Shown piece by piece: positions 1 through 8,844 of a DNA stretch of 58,690 nt. Positions within the stretch are counted from its first letter, which is position 1. Every line of letters starts with the position of its first letter. The position numbers and the translations under genes were made by a program. A model generated the notes under the pieces. That model was not told the origin of the DNA, did no database searches, and saw only the letters and a program-made list of their open reading frames with translations. This stretch comes from Streptomyces sp. ST2-7A (GTDB lineage Bacteria; Actinomycetota; Actinomycetes; Streptomycetales; Streptomycetaceae), in contig NZ_JAJUWS010000043.1 of the NCBI RefSeq assembly GCF_021390475.1, forward strand, positions 1 through 58,690. Reading direction: 5' to 3'.

Positions 1-16
1 GGGGGGGGGGGGGGGG
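1..16. repeat. Poly-G run at the window edge
   Basis: Sixteen consecutive G residues open the window, followed by a C-rich stretch. Such a run at the very edge could be a real homopolymer or a contig-end artefact; nothing else marks it. Confidence 0.6.
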
Positions 17-109
17 CCCCCGCCGCGTGCGTCTCCTCTCCCGTGTCCCGCCCGATGTGCCCCGCCCGCCCTCCGGGGGCCCGGACCCGGCGTCCCAGCA
101 TGTCCCGAC

Positions 110-1183
110 ATGGACGCACCGCACCCCGCCCCCGATCGGGACCCGCTCGGGGTGGCCGGGACGGCACCCCCGCCCGGGGACCTCGCGCCCCGACCGCCCG
201 CCCCGCACCCCGAGGAGGCGCTCGAGCCCGGCAGGCGACGGTGGGAGCGGCGCACCGAGATGCCGCTGCTGGGCCTGGCGGTGCTGTTCGGGGTGGTGTA
301 CGCGGTGCCGATCGTCGCCCCGGAGGCCCCGTCCGCGGTGCACCGGGTGTGCCGGATCACCGAGTGGGCGATCTGGGGGACGTTCGCGGCGGACTATCTG
401 ACCCGGCTGCTGCTCTCCCGGCGGCGGTGGCGGTTCGTGCGCCGGCACCCGCTGGACCTGGCCGCCGTGGCCCTGCCGCTGCTGCGACAGCTCCGGCTGC
501 TGCGGTTGGTCTCCACGCTGGTGCTCGCCGGGGAGCGGGCCCGGATGGCCTCCCGGATCCAGCTGACGGTGTACGTGGCGGGGTGCTGCGCGGGGCTGGT
601 GATGTTCGGCTCGCTGGCCGTCCTGGAGGTGGAACAGGACTCCCCGGAGTCGAATATTCATTCTCCGGGTGACGCCGTGTGGTGGGCGTTTACCACCATG
701 ACCACGGTCGGCTACGGGGATACCGCGCCGACCACCGGTGTGGGCAGGTTGCCGGCGATCGCGCTGATGCTCTCGGGGATCGCCCTGCTGGGTGTGGTGA
801 CGGCCAACATCGCCGCCTGGTTCATCTCCCGCTTCGACGAGACGGACGAGGACTCCCGGCGGCGGGACGCGGCCCTGGCGGAACTGATGGCCGAGGTGCG
901 GGCGCTGCGCGCGGAACTGGCCGCGTACCGGGGCGCGACGGGGGCGGGGGCGCCCGGCGTGCCCGACCGAGGGGCCGCCGGCGGCATCGGCGGGCCGCTC
1001 GACACCGGGGCCGCCCCGACGCGCGGCTCCCGGGACGCGGCGACCGGCCCGGCGGATCCCGAGGGGGACGCGCGCCCCGGCGCGAGGGCGGGCACCGGCC
1101 GACCCTCCCGTGGCCGGGTCGCGGGACGGCCGTTCACGGGATGGCGGGACGACCCATCGCGGGACGGCGGGCCCATGGGCTGA
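110..1183 (+). CDS. Potassium-channel-like membrane protein (Ion_trans_2 type)
   Basis: A 357-residue protein with a Pro-rich cytoplasmic N-terminus (about 1-45) and hydrophobic segments from about residue 50. The pore carries the potassium selectivity signature TTVGYGD near residues 198-204, followed by a last membrane helix. The C-terminus starts as a short coiled coil (ALAELMAEVRALRAEL) and ends in a low-complexity Arg/Gly/Pro tail. The layout resembles bacterial voltage-gated-like K+ channels without a TrkA_N (RCK) domain. The ATG at 110 is the first plausible start but has no clear ribosome site; an ATG at 260 would remove the disordered N-terminus. The family is clear from the filter motif; gating and physiological role are not. 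Confidence 0.85.
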   Translation: MDAPHPAPDRDPLGVAGTAPPPGDLAPRPPAPHPEEALEPGRRRWERRTEMPLLGLAVLFGVVYAVPIVAPEAPSAVHRVCRITEWAIWGTFAADYLTRLLLSRRRWRFVRRHPLDLAAVALPLLRQLRLLRLVSTLVLAGERARMASRIQLTVYVAGCCAGLVMFGSLAVLEVEQDSPESNIHSPGDAVWWAFTTMTTVGYGDTAPTTGVGRLPAIALMLSGIALLGVVTANIAAWFISRFDETDEDSRRRDAALAELMAEVRALRAELAAYRGATGAGAPGVPDRGAAGGIGGPLDTGAAPTRGSRDAATGPADPEGDARPGARAGTGRPSRGRVAGRPFTGWRDDPSRDGGPMG

Positions 1184-1439
1184 CGAGCACGAAGCGGCGG
1201 GGCGGCGCACGACCGGGCGACGGCGCGCCGGGCTCCCGGACCACCTCGCCGTTGCCGGTCCGTTGCCCTTCCGTTGTCTTTTCGTTGCCCTCGACGTACG
1301 CTTCCCGTCACCCCGCGGGACGGGAACACCCCTTGCTCCGATCGGCGGTCACCCCGGGGAATGACCCACACCACATCGAAGCGGACTCCGCACTCCGAAG
1401 GGTTTAATTCAGACGAAACGATCGTAGGATGCGGGAGCA

Positions 1440-2624
1440 GTGTCGAACATCAACCCCTCCCCCGCGCCATCCGGACACCGCGTCGCCCGGTTCCCCGGCC
1501 TCCTGCGGCGCGTCCTGCTGCCGCTGGCGGTCGTCTTCACCGTGCTGGCGGCCTCCGGGTGGATCACCAGCGGCGAGCCCGGCGCGCCGGACGTCCGGAC
1601 CGAGCGCCTGACGGCCTGGAACCGCGATTCCATCGGCGGTGCCGATCTACCCTCCGTCGCCTCCCCTCCCGAGCGGATCGCCGTCTTCTTCGCCTCCATG
1701 GGGCACCGCAAGTGGATGCTGTTGGCCGAACGCCACCCCGAGGTGGTCGGCAACCTCGACGGCGCCCCGGCGGAGGTGCGGTACGCCGCCAATCGGCACG
1801 CGCTGGCCCGGGCCCGGGAGCTCGAACGCGAGCGCGTCGACGACGACCGCCTGTCGGTGGCCGGCCGCCACCACGCCGGTCGACTGGCCAACCGCTACGG
1901 CTCGCTGCTGCGCGAGGACCGCCGGATCCTCTCCTTCGATCCCTCCGGCGGCGGCCGGGCGGCCGAGGTGTTCGGTGATCTGGACACGGCGCGGCGGATC
2001 TCCGTGGTCGTGCCGGGGGTGGACACCGACCTGCTGACCTTCGAACGCACCCGGATGCGGTACCGCTCCCCCGTCGGGATGGCCGAGGCCCTCCACGCCG
2101 AACAAAGCGCCACCGATCCCGACGGGGCATCCGCCGTGATCGCCTGGGCGGACTACACCACCCCTCGCGGGGTGGGCGTCTCCGCCGCCACCGGGGAATT
2201 GGCGGCCGAGGGCGCCGAGCGGCTGGTGCGGGCGGTGGAGGGGTTGCCCGGCGACGCGCCCGTCGCGCTCTTCTGCCACTCCTACGGGTCGGTGGTGTGC
2301 GGTCTGGCCGCCGAACGACTGTCCGATCGGGTGACCGACATCGTGGTCGCCGGCAGCCCCGGCATGCGGGTCTCCCGGGCCGATCGGCTGGGCACCGACG
2401 CCAGGGTCTGGGCCACCCGGGCGACCGGCGACTGGATCCGCGACGTGCCACACCTGTCCGTCGGCCCTATCGGGCACGGCACCGATCCGGTGCACCCCTC
2501 CTTCGGGGCGCTGCCCGTGGCCTCGGGGACCGCCCGGGGCCACACGGGCTACTTCGAACCGGGCTCCGACAGCCTGCGCAACTTCGCGCGCATCGGCACC
2601 GGTCTGATCACGTCCGTCACCTGA
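1440..2624 (+). CDS. Alpha/beta hydrolase, DUF1023 family
   Basis: A 394-residue protein with one N-terminal membrane anchor (about residues 20-40) and a C-terminal alpha/beta hydrolase domain. The nucleophile elbow is the CHSYGS motif, followed by AGSPG, as in DUF1023 (PF06259) proteins of actinobacteria. These proteins are probably exported or membrane-tethered; the substrate is unknown. The GTG start at 1440 is preceded by GGGAG. A TAGGAT box at 1425-1430 could be its -10. The gene stands alone. Confidence 0.82.
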   Translation: MSNINPSPAPSGHRVARFPGLLRRVLLPLAVVFTVLAASGWITSGEPGAPDVRTERLTAWNRDSIGGADLPSVASPPERIAVFFASMGHRKWMLLAERHPEVVGNLDGAPAEVRYAANRHALARARELERERVDDDRLSVAGRHHAGRLANRYGSLLREDRRILSFDPSGGGRAAEVFGDLDTARRISVVVPGVDTDLLTFERTRMRYRSPVGMAEALHAEQSATDPDGASAVIAWADYTTPRGVGVSAATGELAAEGAERLVRAVEGLPGDAPVALFCHSYGSVVCGLAAERLSDRVTDIVVAGSPGMRVSRADRLGTDARVWATRATGDWIRDVPHLSVGPIGHGTDPVHPSFGALPVASGTARGHTGYFEPGSDSLRNFARIGTGLITSVT

Positions 2625-2871
2625 ACGGGAAGGACCCCGTGACGTACGCCGCAGTCGTCCGTCGGGCGCCCCACCCGGCCCGCCACCACCGGTTCCCTCC
2701 CTCCCCGGACGGCCCCGTGACCCCCGTCCGGGGAAGGACGGATTCCGGACGCGTGACATCGGTGACGCGCGTCGTCCCCGGGGACGGGAGCGCACGCCCC
2801 CGAGCGCGTTCCCCCCGTGAGGTGCGCGGAGGGTGGCCCATCCGTCAGCCCGGGCGCATACGATGACCCGC

Positions 2872-3759
2872 ATGGGTGATGTGCTGGCCGGAATCCACTC
2901 CTCCTGGGAGTTCGACACCGATTCCGTGCTCATCCGCTTCGAACGGGGGATTCGCACGCCGAAGCTCTTCCACGTGTTGGGCGAGCGTCGCATTCCCCAT
3001 GAAGCGTTGAGTTCGGTGGAACTGGGGCCCGGTGCCAGGAAGGGCACCGTCGTCCTGCGGATCCTTCCCAGACCCGGGGCCGACCCGTTGCTGGAGGCCG
3101 CCGCGGGCCAACTCCGGGACACCGCGGACCCCTATCGCCTGGTGCTGCCGGCCGAACGGGAGACACCGGCCGGCTACTACGCGGCGGAGTTGTTGGCCCG
3201 GCTCGGCCCCCGGGCCCTGGAGGAGGCCGACGAGTTCATGGTCGATCCCCCGCCGGCGCCGCTGCGCTTCAAGGCGTACGACGGCCGGGTCGCCTTCGAC
3301 GGCGCCACCGTGGATTTCCGCTGGTTCCGTACCGGCGCCTCCTCCGCCAAGTGGAAAGCCGGTGACCAGACCTTCGCCGTCGCCGAGCTGGCCGGGGTGG
3401 AATGGCGTTCCCCGGAGGTGGACGGCGGGTACCTGCGTCTGCTGCGGCGTGGGCCGGACGGCAAACCGGTCACCACCGCGCCGGTGTCGGCGGACCAGGA
3501 CCCCACCGCGGTGGTCTTCGGCCTGGGCTACGGACTGGTGCACGAGTCGTTGCCGCTCGCCGCGAGCGTGCTGGCCGCCGTGCAGGAGGTGGAGCGGACC
3601 GGGGGGCCGGTGAGCGCGCTGCCCAACCCGAGGGATCCCCGCCGGGACCCGGCGGACATCGCCGACCGCATCCGGCATCTGGGTGACCTGCACTCGGCGG
3701 GGCTGCTCACCGACGAGGAGTTCTCCGCGAAGAAGCAGGATCTGCTCGCCGAGTTGTGA
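2872..3759 (+). CDS. DUF4429 protein with C-terminal SHOCT domain
   Basis: About 295 residues. The N-terminus (GDVLAGIHSSWEFDTDSVLI) and middle carry two DUF4429 units, which are PH-like beta domains. Residues of about 262-295 form a SHOCT domain (LGDLHSAGLLTDEEFSAKKQ), a short helical oligomerisation module often at protein ends. Function is unknown in Streptomyces. I start it at ATG 2872 because family members begin MGDVLAG; GTG 2833 and ATG 2863 are in-frame alternatives. A TACGAT -10 box at 2859-2864 lies 7 nt before this ATG and no ribosome site is seen, so the mRNA may be leaderless. Confidence 0.82.
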   Translation: MGDVLAGIHSSWEFDTDSVLIRFERGIRTPKLFHVLGERRIPHEALSSVELGPGARKGTVVLRILPRPGADPLLEAAAGQLRDTADPYRLVLPAERETPAGYYAAELLARLGPRALEEADEFMVDPPPAPLRFKAYDGRVAFDGATVDFRWFRTGASSAKWKAGDQTFAVAELAGVEWRSPEVDGGYLRLLRRGPDGKPVTTAPVSADQDPTAVVFGLGYGLVHESLPLAASVLAAVQEVERTGGPVSALPNPRDPRRDPADIADRIRHLGDLHSAGLLTDEEFSAKKQDLLAEL

Positions 3760-3823
3760 GACCGCCGTTCCGACCCCGGTCCCGGCGGGGGCTCGAACCC
3801 CGTCGGAGCGAAGCGGTGCCGGG

Positions 3824-4252
3824 TCAGGAGCGGCGGGAGAGGAAGGACAGCCGGCGCCGGGGGGCGGACCCGTCCGTGAGCTCGGAAAGCGGTTCGGCGG
3901 TCTCGATCGCGGGGGCTGTGCGGGGCGGGGCCGCGGTCAGCCGCACCCCCGCCTCGGAGCAGGGGCGGCAGCGCCCCTCGTCGTCCCAGGCGGTTCCCGC
4001 GAAACACTGCGTGCACGCGCCCCGGGGGGCGGGCGGAGGCGGCGCCGGGGGCTGCGCGGCGGACGGGAAGGGACGCGGCGGCACCGCGCCGGCTTCCGGG
4101 CGCGGCTCGGCCGCGTCCGGTCCCGGGGGCTCCGCCCCGGTGGCGACCAGTTGCGAGCCGGCCGGTCCGAGGTTCACGTTCGCCCGCGAACAGGGTTCGC
4201 ACCGCCCGTACGCGTCCCAGGCACGTCCCACCTGACACTGCGAGCATCTCAT
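3824..4252 (-). CDS. Small protein with two CxxC zinc-ribbon-like repeats
   Basis: A 142-residue protein with two similar modules: MRCSQCQVGRAWDAYGRCEP at the N-terminus and CTQCFAGTAWDDEGRCRPC in the middle. Each has the pattern CxxC-x10-CxxC, suggesting a small Zn-binding knuckle. They are joined by a Pro/Ala/Gly-rich linker, and the C-terminus is basic. ATG 4252 is chosen because it directly precedes the first module and has GGAG/GGGTGGGA upstream. The gene converges on the DUF4429 gene. No function can be assigned; metal-stabilised binding to protein or nucleic acid is inference only. Confidence 0.65.
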   Translation of the reverse strand: MRCSQCQVGRAWDAYGRCEPCSRANVNLGPAGSQLVATGAEPPGPDAAEPRPEAGAVPPRPFPSAAQPPAPPPPAPRGACTQCFAGTAWDDEGRCRPCSEAGVRLTAAPPRTAPAIETAEPLSELTDGSAPRRRLSFLSRRS

Positions 4253-4566
4253 CGTTCCCACCCGCTCCCCGGCAGCGCCGGACACCCGTTCCCCCGGCTT
4301 GCCGGATGGTATGCCGGCCGGCACCCCTCCGGCCAGCACGGAAGGGCTTCCCAATGCCTTCGATCAGGATGTACCGACCAACCGGCTCGCCCGGCGTGAC
4401 CTGCGCCCGCGCCGGGCGGCGCCCCCGGGTGGGAGGCGCGACGCCGCCGGCGACCGCGTCCCCGGGAGCCCCGGCCGGGTCCCCGATGTGCCCCGGGGAA
4501 ACGGCCCGTCCCCCGCGTCCCGGCGTGCCCGCCGGGACGCGGGGGACGGCGGGTTAGGCTCGGCCC
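4253..4566. other. Intergenic region with a 16-bp hairpin and a leaderless-type promoter
   Basis: This 314-base stretch separates two divergent genes. It holds a perfect inverted repeat (arms 4510-4525 and 4530-4545, loop 4526-4529). Next is a TAGGCT -10-like box (4555-4560) placed 6 nt before the next ATG. No gene ends here on either strand, so the hairpin is not an obvious terminator. I see no other coding capacity. Confidence 0.55.
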
Positions 4567-5427
4567 ATGGAGTCTCTGGCGATGATCGAGCAGTGGCCGG
4601 TGCCCCGGGCGGCGGCGGCCGTGATCCCGGCGGACGGCGGGCCGGTCGCGTTCCACGGCCCGGTGACGGAGCGGTTCCCCCTCGCCTCGGTGACCAAGCC
4701 GTTGGCGGCCTGGGCGATGCTGATCGCCATCGAGGAGGGCGCCATCGAGTTGGACGAGCCCGCCGGACCGAAGGGCTCCACCGTTCGGCACCTGCTCGCC
4801 CATACCTCGGGGCTCGCCTTCGACGAACGGCGCGAGATGGCGGAGCCGGGCACCCGCCGGCTGTACTCCAACGCCGGTTTCGAGGTGCTGGCGGAGCACA
4901 TCGACGAAGCGACCGGGATGTCCTTCCCCGAATACCTGCGACAGGCGGTCCTCGAGCCGCTGGGGATGACCTCGACGGAACTGCGGGGCTCACCCGCCAA
5001 GGACGCGGTCTCCACCGTGGAGGACCTGACCCGCTTCGCCGCCGAGCTCCAGTCCCCGCGACTGTTGGACTCCACCACCGTGGCGGAGGCGACCCGGCCG
5101 GTGTTCCCCGGTCTGAACGGGGTGCTGCCGGGATTCGGGCAGCACAAGCCGAACGATTGGGGCCTGGGTTTCGAGATCCGGGGCACCAAGTCGCCGCACT
5201 GGACCGGCTCCCTCTCCTCCCCGCGGACCTTCGGTCACTTCGGGCAGTCCGGGACCTTCCTGTGGGTGGACCCGGATGCCGGGGTGGCCGCGGTGGCGGT
5301 GACGGACCGGGACTTCGGACCGTGGGCCGGTGTGGTGTGGCCCCGGTTCACCGACGCGATCCTGCGGGAGTGGCGCGGCGGGCCGGCCGCGGAGCGGGAG
5401 TCGGTGCCGGCGGCCGACGCCGGCTGA
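4567..5427 (+). CDS. Serine hydrolase, beta-lactamase (class C) family
   Basis: A 286-residue penicillin-binding-like hydrolase. The SxxK motif SVTK lies near residue 40, with the nucleophile serine in LASVTK. The second-helix motif is YSN (near residue 100). HFGQSG near residue 227 takes the place of the KTG/HxG strand. No signal peptide is present, so it is probably cytoplasmic, unlike secreted beta-lactamases. Members of this family act as esterases, peptidases or amidases; the substrate is unknown. ATG 4567 lies 6 nt after a TAGGCT box and lacks a ribosome site. It converges on the pirin gene. Confidence 0.85.
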   Translation: MESLAMIEQWPVPRAAAAVIPADGGPVAFHGPVTERFPLASVTKPLAAWAMLIAIEEGAIELDEPAGPKGSTVRHLLAHTSGLAFDERREMAEPGTRRLYSNAGFEVLAEHIDEATGMSFPEYLRQAVLEPLGMTSTELRGSPAKDAVSTVEDLTRFAAELQSPRLLDSTTVAEATRPVFPGLNGVLPGFGQHKPNDWGLGFEIRGTKSPHWTGSLSSPRTFGHFGQSGTFLWVDPDAGVAAVAVTDRDFGPWAGVVWPRFTDAILREWRGGPAAERESVPAADAG

Positions 5428-5531
5428 CCTCCCGGGACGGCGGGCGGGGAGGGGCCGGGGAGGCTTCGGCGGAGCGGATCCGGCAATCGGTTGCACGACG
5501 CCCCGGTACCACCCACCGCCCCCGCGGGCCC

Positions 5532-6215
5532 CTACCGCGGGGGTGACCAGAACAGGAGTTCCGCGCCCTCCGCCGAGGCGGTCACCGTCACCGGCCCCGC
5601 GCCCTCGATCCGTACCGCGTCGCCGGCCGCCGCGCGCCCCGCCCGGTCGACCGCCGTCCCCTCCGCGTCGAACTCCGCGACCCCCGCCGCCACATGCGCG
5701 TAACACCACTCCCCCGCCGGCACCCCGCGCCGCTCGCCGGCGGCCATCCGGTGGACCGTCAGCACCGCGCCCGCCCGGCGCAGCGGGTACGGCTCCCCCG
5801 TCGGCAGCGCCCGCACCACCCGGTGCTCCGGCGGTCCGGGATCGTCCACCGGCGTCAGCCAGAACTGCAGGAACCGTGTCGGCGCCGCTCCGGCGTTGCG
5901 CTCCACGTGCCGCACGCCGGTGCCCGCGCCGAGGATCTGGAGATCACCGGGGCGCACGACCACCGGGGGGCCGTCGGGACTCTCGTGCGTCAACTCCCCC
6001 TCCAGCACCCAACTGACGATCTCCACACCGCTGTGCGGATGCTCGTCGAAGCCTGCACCGGGGGCGAGTCGTTCCTCGTTGGCCGCGATCAGCCGCCCGA
6101 ACCGCAGGTTCCCCGGATCGAACCGGGCCCCGAAGGAGAACGCGTGCCACGACTCGATCCCGACCGCCGGGTCACCGCTCGGGTACCGCTCCCCGCCCCG
6201 CCACACGCGCATCAC
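5532..6215 (-). CDS. Pirin family protein (bicupin)
   Basis: A 227-residue bicupin protein. The N-terminal cupin has the pirin signature FDEHPHSGVEIVSWVLEGEL with metal-binding His and Glu residues around positions 58-64. The C-terminal cupin is more degenerate. Pirins bind Fe; some act as quercetin dioxygenases or redox-dependent cofactors. The length is typical. GTG 6215 is preceded at 6 nt by TAGGTT (6222-6227) with no ribosome site, suggesting a leaderless transcript; ATG 6212 is the alternative start. It stands between the beta-lactamase-fold gene and fasR, divergent from fasR, without an obvious functional link. Confidence 0.88.
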   Translation of the reverse strand: MMRVWRGGERYPSGDPAVGIESWHAFSFGARFDPGNLRFGRLIAANEERLAPGAGFDEHPHSGVEIVSWVLEGELTHESPDGPPVVVRPGDLQILGAGTGVRHVERNAGAAPTRFLQFWLTPVDDPGPPEHRVVRALPTGEPYPLRRAGAVLTVHRMAAGERRGVPAGEWCYAHVAAGVAEFDAEGTAVDRAGRAAAGDAVRIEGAGPVTVTASAEGAELLFWSPPR

Positions 6216-6311
6216 GGGTCCAACCTAGCGCCCCGTGGGGACGCCACCCGGCGCCGGTCGACGCCGGGGATCACGGGGCCTCCGGTGCCGGCCCGCCGTC
6301 CGGAAGCGGAC

Positions 6312-6348
6312 CACTCCGGGCCGGCGCGTGGCACTCCGGGCCGGCGCG
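6312..6348. repeat. 17-bp direct repeat upstream of fasR
   Basis: CACTCCGGGCCGGCGCG occurs at 6312-6328 and 6332-6348, 20 bp apart (two helical turns), between the pirin gene and fasR. The phasing would suit a protein-binding site on the fasR promoter, but in such GC-rich DNA it may be incidental. Confidence 0.4.
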
Positions 6349-6427
6349 GGGCACGACCGACCGGCGCGCACCGGGACGGGCGCCCGCCGAGTGAGCCCCG
6401 ACACCCCCCGACCACGGGGAGCACCGC

Positions 6428-7630
6428 ATGAGGCAGGCTGTGACCGTGCCCGAAGCCGATGACACCCATCCCCACGCCGCGACCGTCCGGCGCCTGGAGC
6501 AGTCCGCGGGGAAGCTCGCCGCCGCCGCCATCGCACGGATGGACCGGAACCTCTCCTGGTACCGCGCCATGCCGCCGGAGAACCGATCCTGGATCGGCCT
6601 GGTCGCCCAGGCCGGCATCGCCGCCTTCACCGAGTGGTTCCGCCACCCGGAGACGCCGCAGGCGATCAGCACCGACGTCTTCGGCACCGCTCCCCGCGAA
6701 CTCACCCGGGCCATCACCCTGCGGCAGACCGTCGAGATGGTCCGCACCACCATCGAGGTGGTCGAGACGGCCGTGGACGAGATCGCGGCCCCCGGCGGTG
6801 AGGACGCGCTGCGCAACGCCCTGTTGGTCTACGCCCGGGAGATCGCCTTCGCCACCGCCCAGGTCTACGCGCAGGCCGCCGAGGCCCGCGGCGCCTGGGA
6901 CGCCCGACTGGAGTCCCTGGTGGTCAACGCCGTGGTCTCCGGCGAGATAGACGAGGGTGACATCTCCCGCGCCGCCGCGCTGGGGTGGAAGTCCCCCGAC
7001 CACGTGACGGTGGTGCTGGGCAACGCGCCCAACGGCGACAGCGAACTGACCGTGGAGGCCATCCGTCGGGCCGCGCGGTATGCCCGACTGCAGGTGCTGA
7101 CCGGCGTGTTGGGCAAACGGCTCGTGGTCATCGCGGGCGGTGCCGAGGACCCGTTGCGCGCCGCCAGGTCCCTGATCGGGCCGTTCGCACCGGGGCCGGT
7201 CGTGGTCGGTCCGCCGGTGGCGGACCTGCCGGCGGCCACCCGCTCGGCGCGGGCCGCCGCCGCCGGCCTGCGGGCCTGCGTCGCCTGGCCGGACGCCCCC
7301 CGACCGGTGCTCTCCGACGATCTGTTGCCCGAGCGGGCGATGGCCGGTGACCCGATGGCGCGGGAGTTGTTGGTGGAGGAGATCTACAGACCGCTGGAGC
7401 AGGCCGGTTCGGCCCTGCTGGAGACGCTGAGCGTCTATCTGGAGCAGGCCAGCAGCCTGGAGGGCGCGGCGCGGATCCTGTTCGTTCACCCCAACACCGT
7501 GCGATACCGGCTGCGACGTGTGACGGACGTCACCGGCTGGTCCCCCTCGGAGGTCCGCTCGGCCTTCACCCTGCGGATAGCCCTCATGCTGGGACGACTC
7601 GACAAGGGTGTCCCGGGGACCCAGGCATGA
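6428..7630 (+). CDS. fasR: FasR, PucR-type activator of fatty acid biosynthesis
   Basis: A 400-residue regulator. The C-terminal HTH_30 domain of the PucR family spans about 340-395 (AARILFVHPNTVRYRLRRVT), and the middle is a degenerate GGDEF-like CdaR region. It directly precedes fabD-fabH-acpP-fabF, the location of FasR (SCO2386) in S. coelicolor, where it activates the fab operon. ATG 6428 has GGGGAG upstream. The 88-nt gap to fabD holds a 22-bp palindrome that could be its target. Orthology is inferred from domain type and synteny. Confidence 0.93.
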   Translation: MRQAVTVPEADDTHPHAATVRRLEQSAGKLAAAAIARMDRNLSWYRAMPPENRSWIGLVAQAGIAAFTEWFRHPETPQAISTDVFGTAPRELTRAITLRQTVEMVRTTIEVVETAVDEIAAPGGEDALRNALLVYAREIAFATAQVYAQAAEARGAWDARLESLVVNAVVSGEIDEGDISRAAALGWKSPDHVTVVLGNAPNGDSELTVEAIRRAARYARLQVLTGVLGKRLVVIAGGAEDPLRAARSLIGPFAPGPVVVGPPVADLPAATRSARAAAAGLRACVAWPDAPRPVLSDDLLPERAMAGDPMARELLVEEIYRPLEQAGSALLETLSVYLEQASSLEGAARILFVHPNTVRYRLRRVTDVTGWSPSEVRSAFTLRIALMLGRLDKGVPGTQA

Positions 7631-7678
7631 CGTCCCTTTTTGTGGGGCCGCGACAATTCCCCCGTCCGTTCTTCGTCC

Positions 7679-7700
7679 CGGTCCCCACCGGTGGGGACCG
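7679..7700. promoter_or_regulatory. 22-bp perfect palindrome upstream of fabD
   Basis: A perfect palindrome with 11-base halves (7679-7689 and 7690-7700; half CGGTCCCCACC) lies in the fasR-fabD gap, ending 18 nt before the fabD start. It could be an operator for FasR or another lipid regulator, or a hairpin in the fabD leader. The position supports regulation; the partner is unknown. Confidence 0.5.
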
Positions 7701-7718
7701 CCCGTCACGAGAGAGAGT

Positions 7719-8702
7719 GTGAGAGTGCTCGTACTCGTCGCCCCCGGCCAGGGCTCCCAGACGCCCGGCTTCCTGACCCCGTGGTTGGACCTTCCCGGTG
7801 CCGCCGACCGTCTGCGCGGTTGGTCGGAGGTGGTCGGCCTGGACCTGCTGCGCTTCGGCACCGAGGCCGACGCCGAGGAGATCCGCGACACCGCCGTGGC
7901 ACAGCCGCTGCTGGTGGCCTCCGCCCTGCTGTCCGCCGAGTACCTGCTCGCGGACGGTCCCACCGACACCGGCACCGCACCACCCCCCCTCGCGCCCTCC
8001 GGGCCGATCCGCCCGGACGCCGTGGCCGGTCACAGCGTGGGTGAACTCGCCGCCGCCGCCGTGGCGGGGGTCCTCTCCCCCGAGGCCGCGCTGCTGCTGG
8101 TGCGCCGGCGCGGCCTGGCGATGGCCGAGGCCGCCGCGGTGACCGCCACCGGCATGTCCGCCGTGCTCGGCGGCGACCCGGACCTGGTGGCCGCCCACCT
8201 CGAGCGGCTGGGCCTGACCGCCGCCAACACCAACGGCGCCGGCCAGGTGGTCGCCGCCGGCACCCTGGAGCAGCTGGCGGCGCTCTCCGAGGACCGCCCC
8301 GAGCGGGCCCGGGTCATCCCGCTGAAGGTCGCGGGCGCCTTCCACACCGCGCACATGGCGCCGGCCGTCGAGGCGATGGCCGCCGCGGCCGGTGAGCTGC
8401 AGCCCTCGGACCCGGTGCTGCCCTGGGTCTCCAACGCCGACGGCACGGTGGTCGGCTCCGGCAAGGAGGTGCTGGACCGCCTGGTCTCCCAGGTCTCCAA
8501 CCCGGTGCGATGGGACCTGTGCACGGAGACCTTCCTGAGCAGGGGCGCCGACGCCCTGATCGAGCTGTGCCCCGGCGGAACCCTGACCGGCCTGGCCAAG
8601 CGCGCCATGAAGGGCGTGCGAACCGTCGCCGTGAAGACCCCCGCGGACCTGACCGCCGCCCGCGAGCTGCTCGCGGAGCACTCCGGCGCCGGTGACCGGT
8701 GA
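7719..8702 (+). CDS. fabD: Malonyl-CoA:ACP transacylase
   Basis: A 327-residue acyltransferase that loads malonyl groups on AcpP for fatty-acid elongation in the cytoplasm. The N-terminal APGQGSQTPGF motif, the nucleophile in GHSVGEL (Ser about 106) and the catalytic His in GAFHTAHM are all present. GTG 7719 gives VRVLVLVAPGQG, matching the usual FabD N-terminus; a GAGAG stretch precedes it and the ORF upstream is not conserved. It is the first structural gene of the fab operon. Confidence 0.95.
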   Translation: MRVLVLVAPGQGSQTPGFLTPWLDLPGAADRLRGWSEVVGLDLLRFGTEADAEEIRDTAVAQPLLVASALLSAEYLLADGPTDTGTAPPPLAPSGPIRPDAVAGHSVGELAAAAVAGVLSPEAALLLVRRRGLAMAEAAAVTATGMSAVLGGDPDLVAAHLERLGLTAANTNGAGQVVAAGTLEQLAALSEDRPERARVIPLKVAGAFHTAHMAPAVEAMAAAAGELQPSDPVLPWVSNADGTVVGSGKEVLDRLVSQVSNPVRWDLCTETFLSRGADALIELCPGGTLTGLAKRAMKGVRTVAVKTPADLTAARELLAEHSGAGDR

Positions 8703-8844
8703 GCGCCGCCCGAATCGGGTACGCGCCGCGGGACACGGCCCCCTCGTCCCCCTTCCCGAGCCGTCGGGGTCCGGCACGTCAGTCGGGCCGCCGGCCCGTC
8801 CAGCAGCGAGCGGTGGGCGACCGCCGAGGAGGAGCCGCGACACC

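Noticed and set aside
1..16. Telomere or end of a linear replicon
   Set aside because: A bare poly-G run without terminal palindromes is not a Streptomyces telomere; probably a contig edge or homopolymer.
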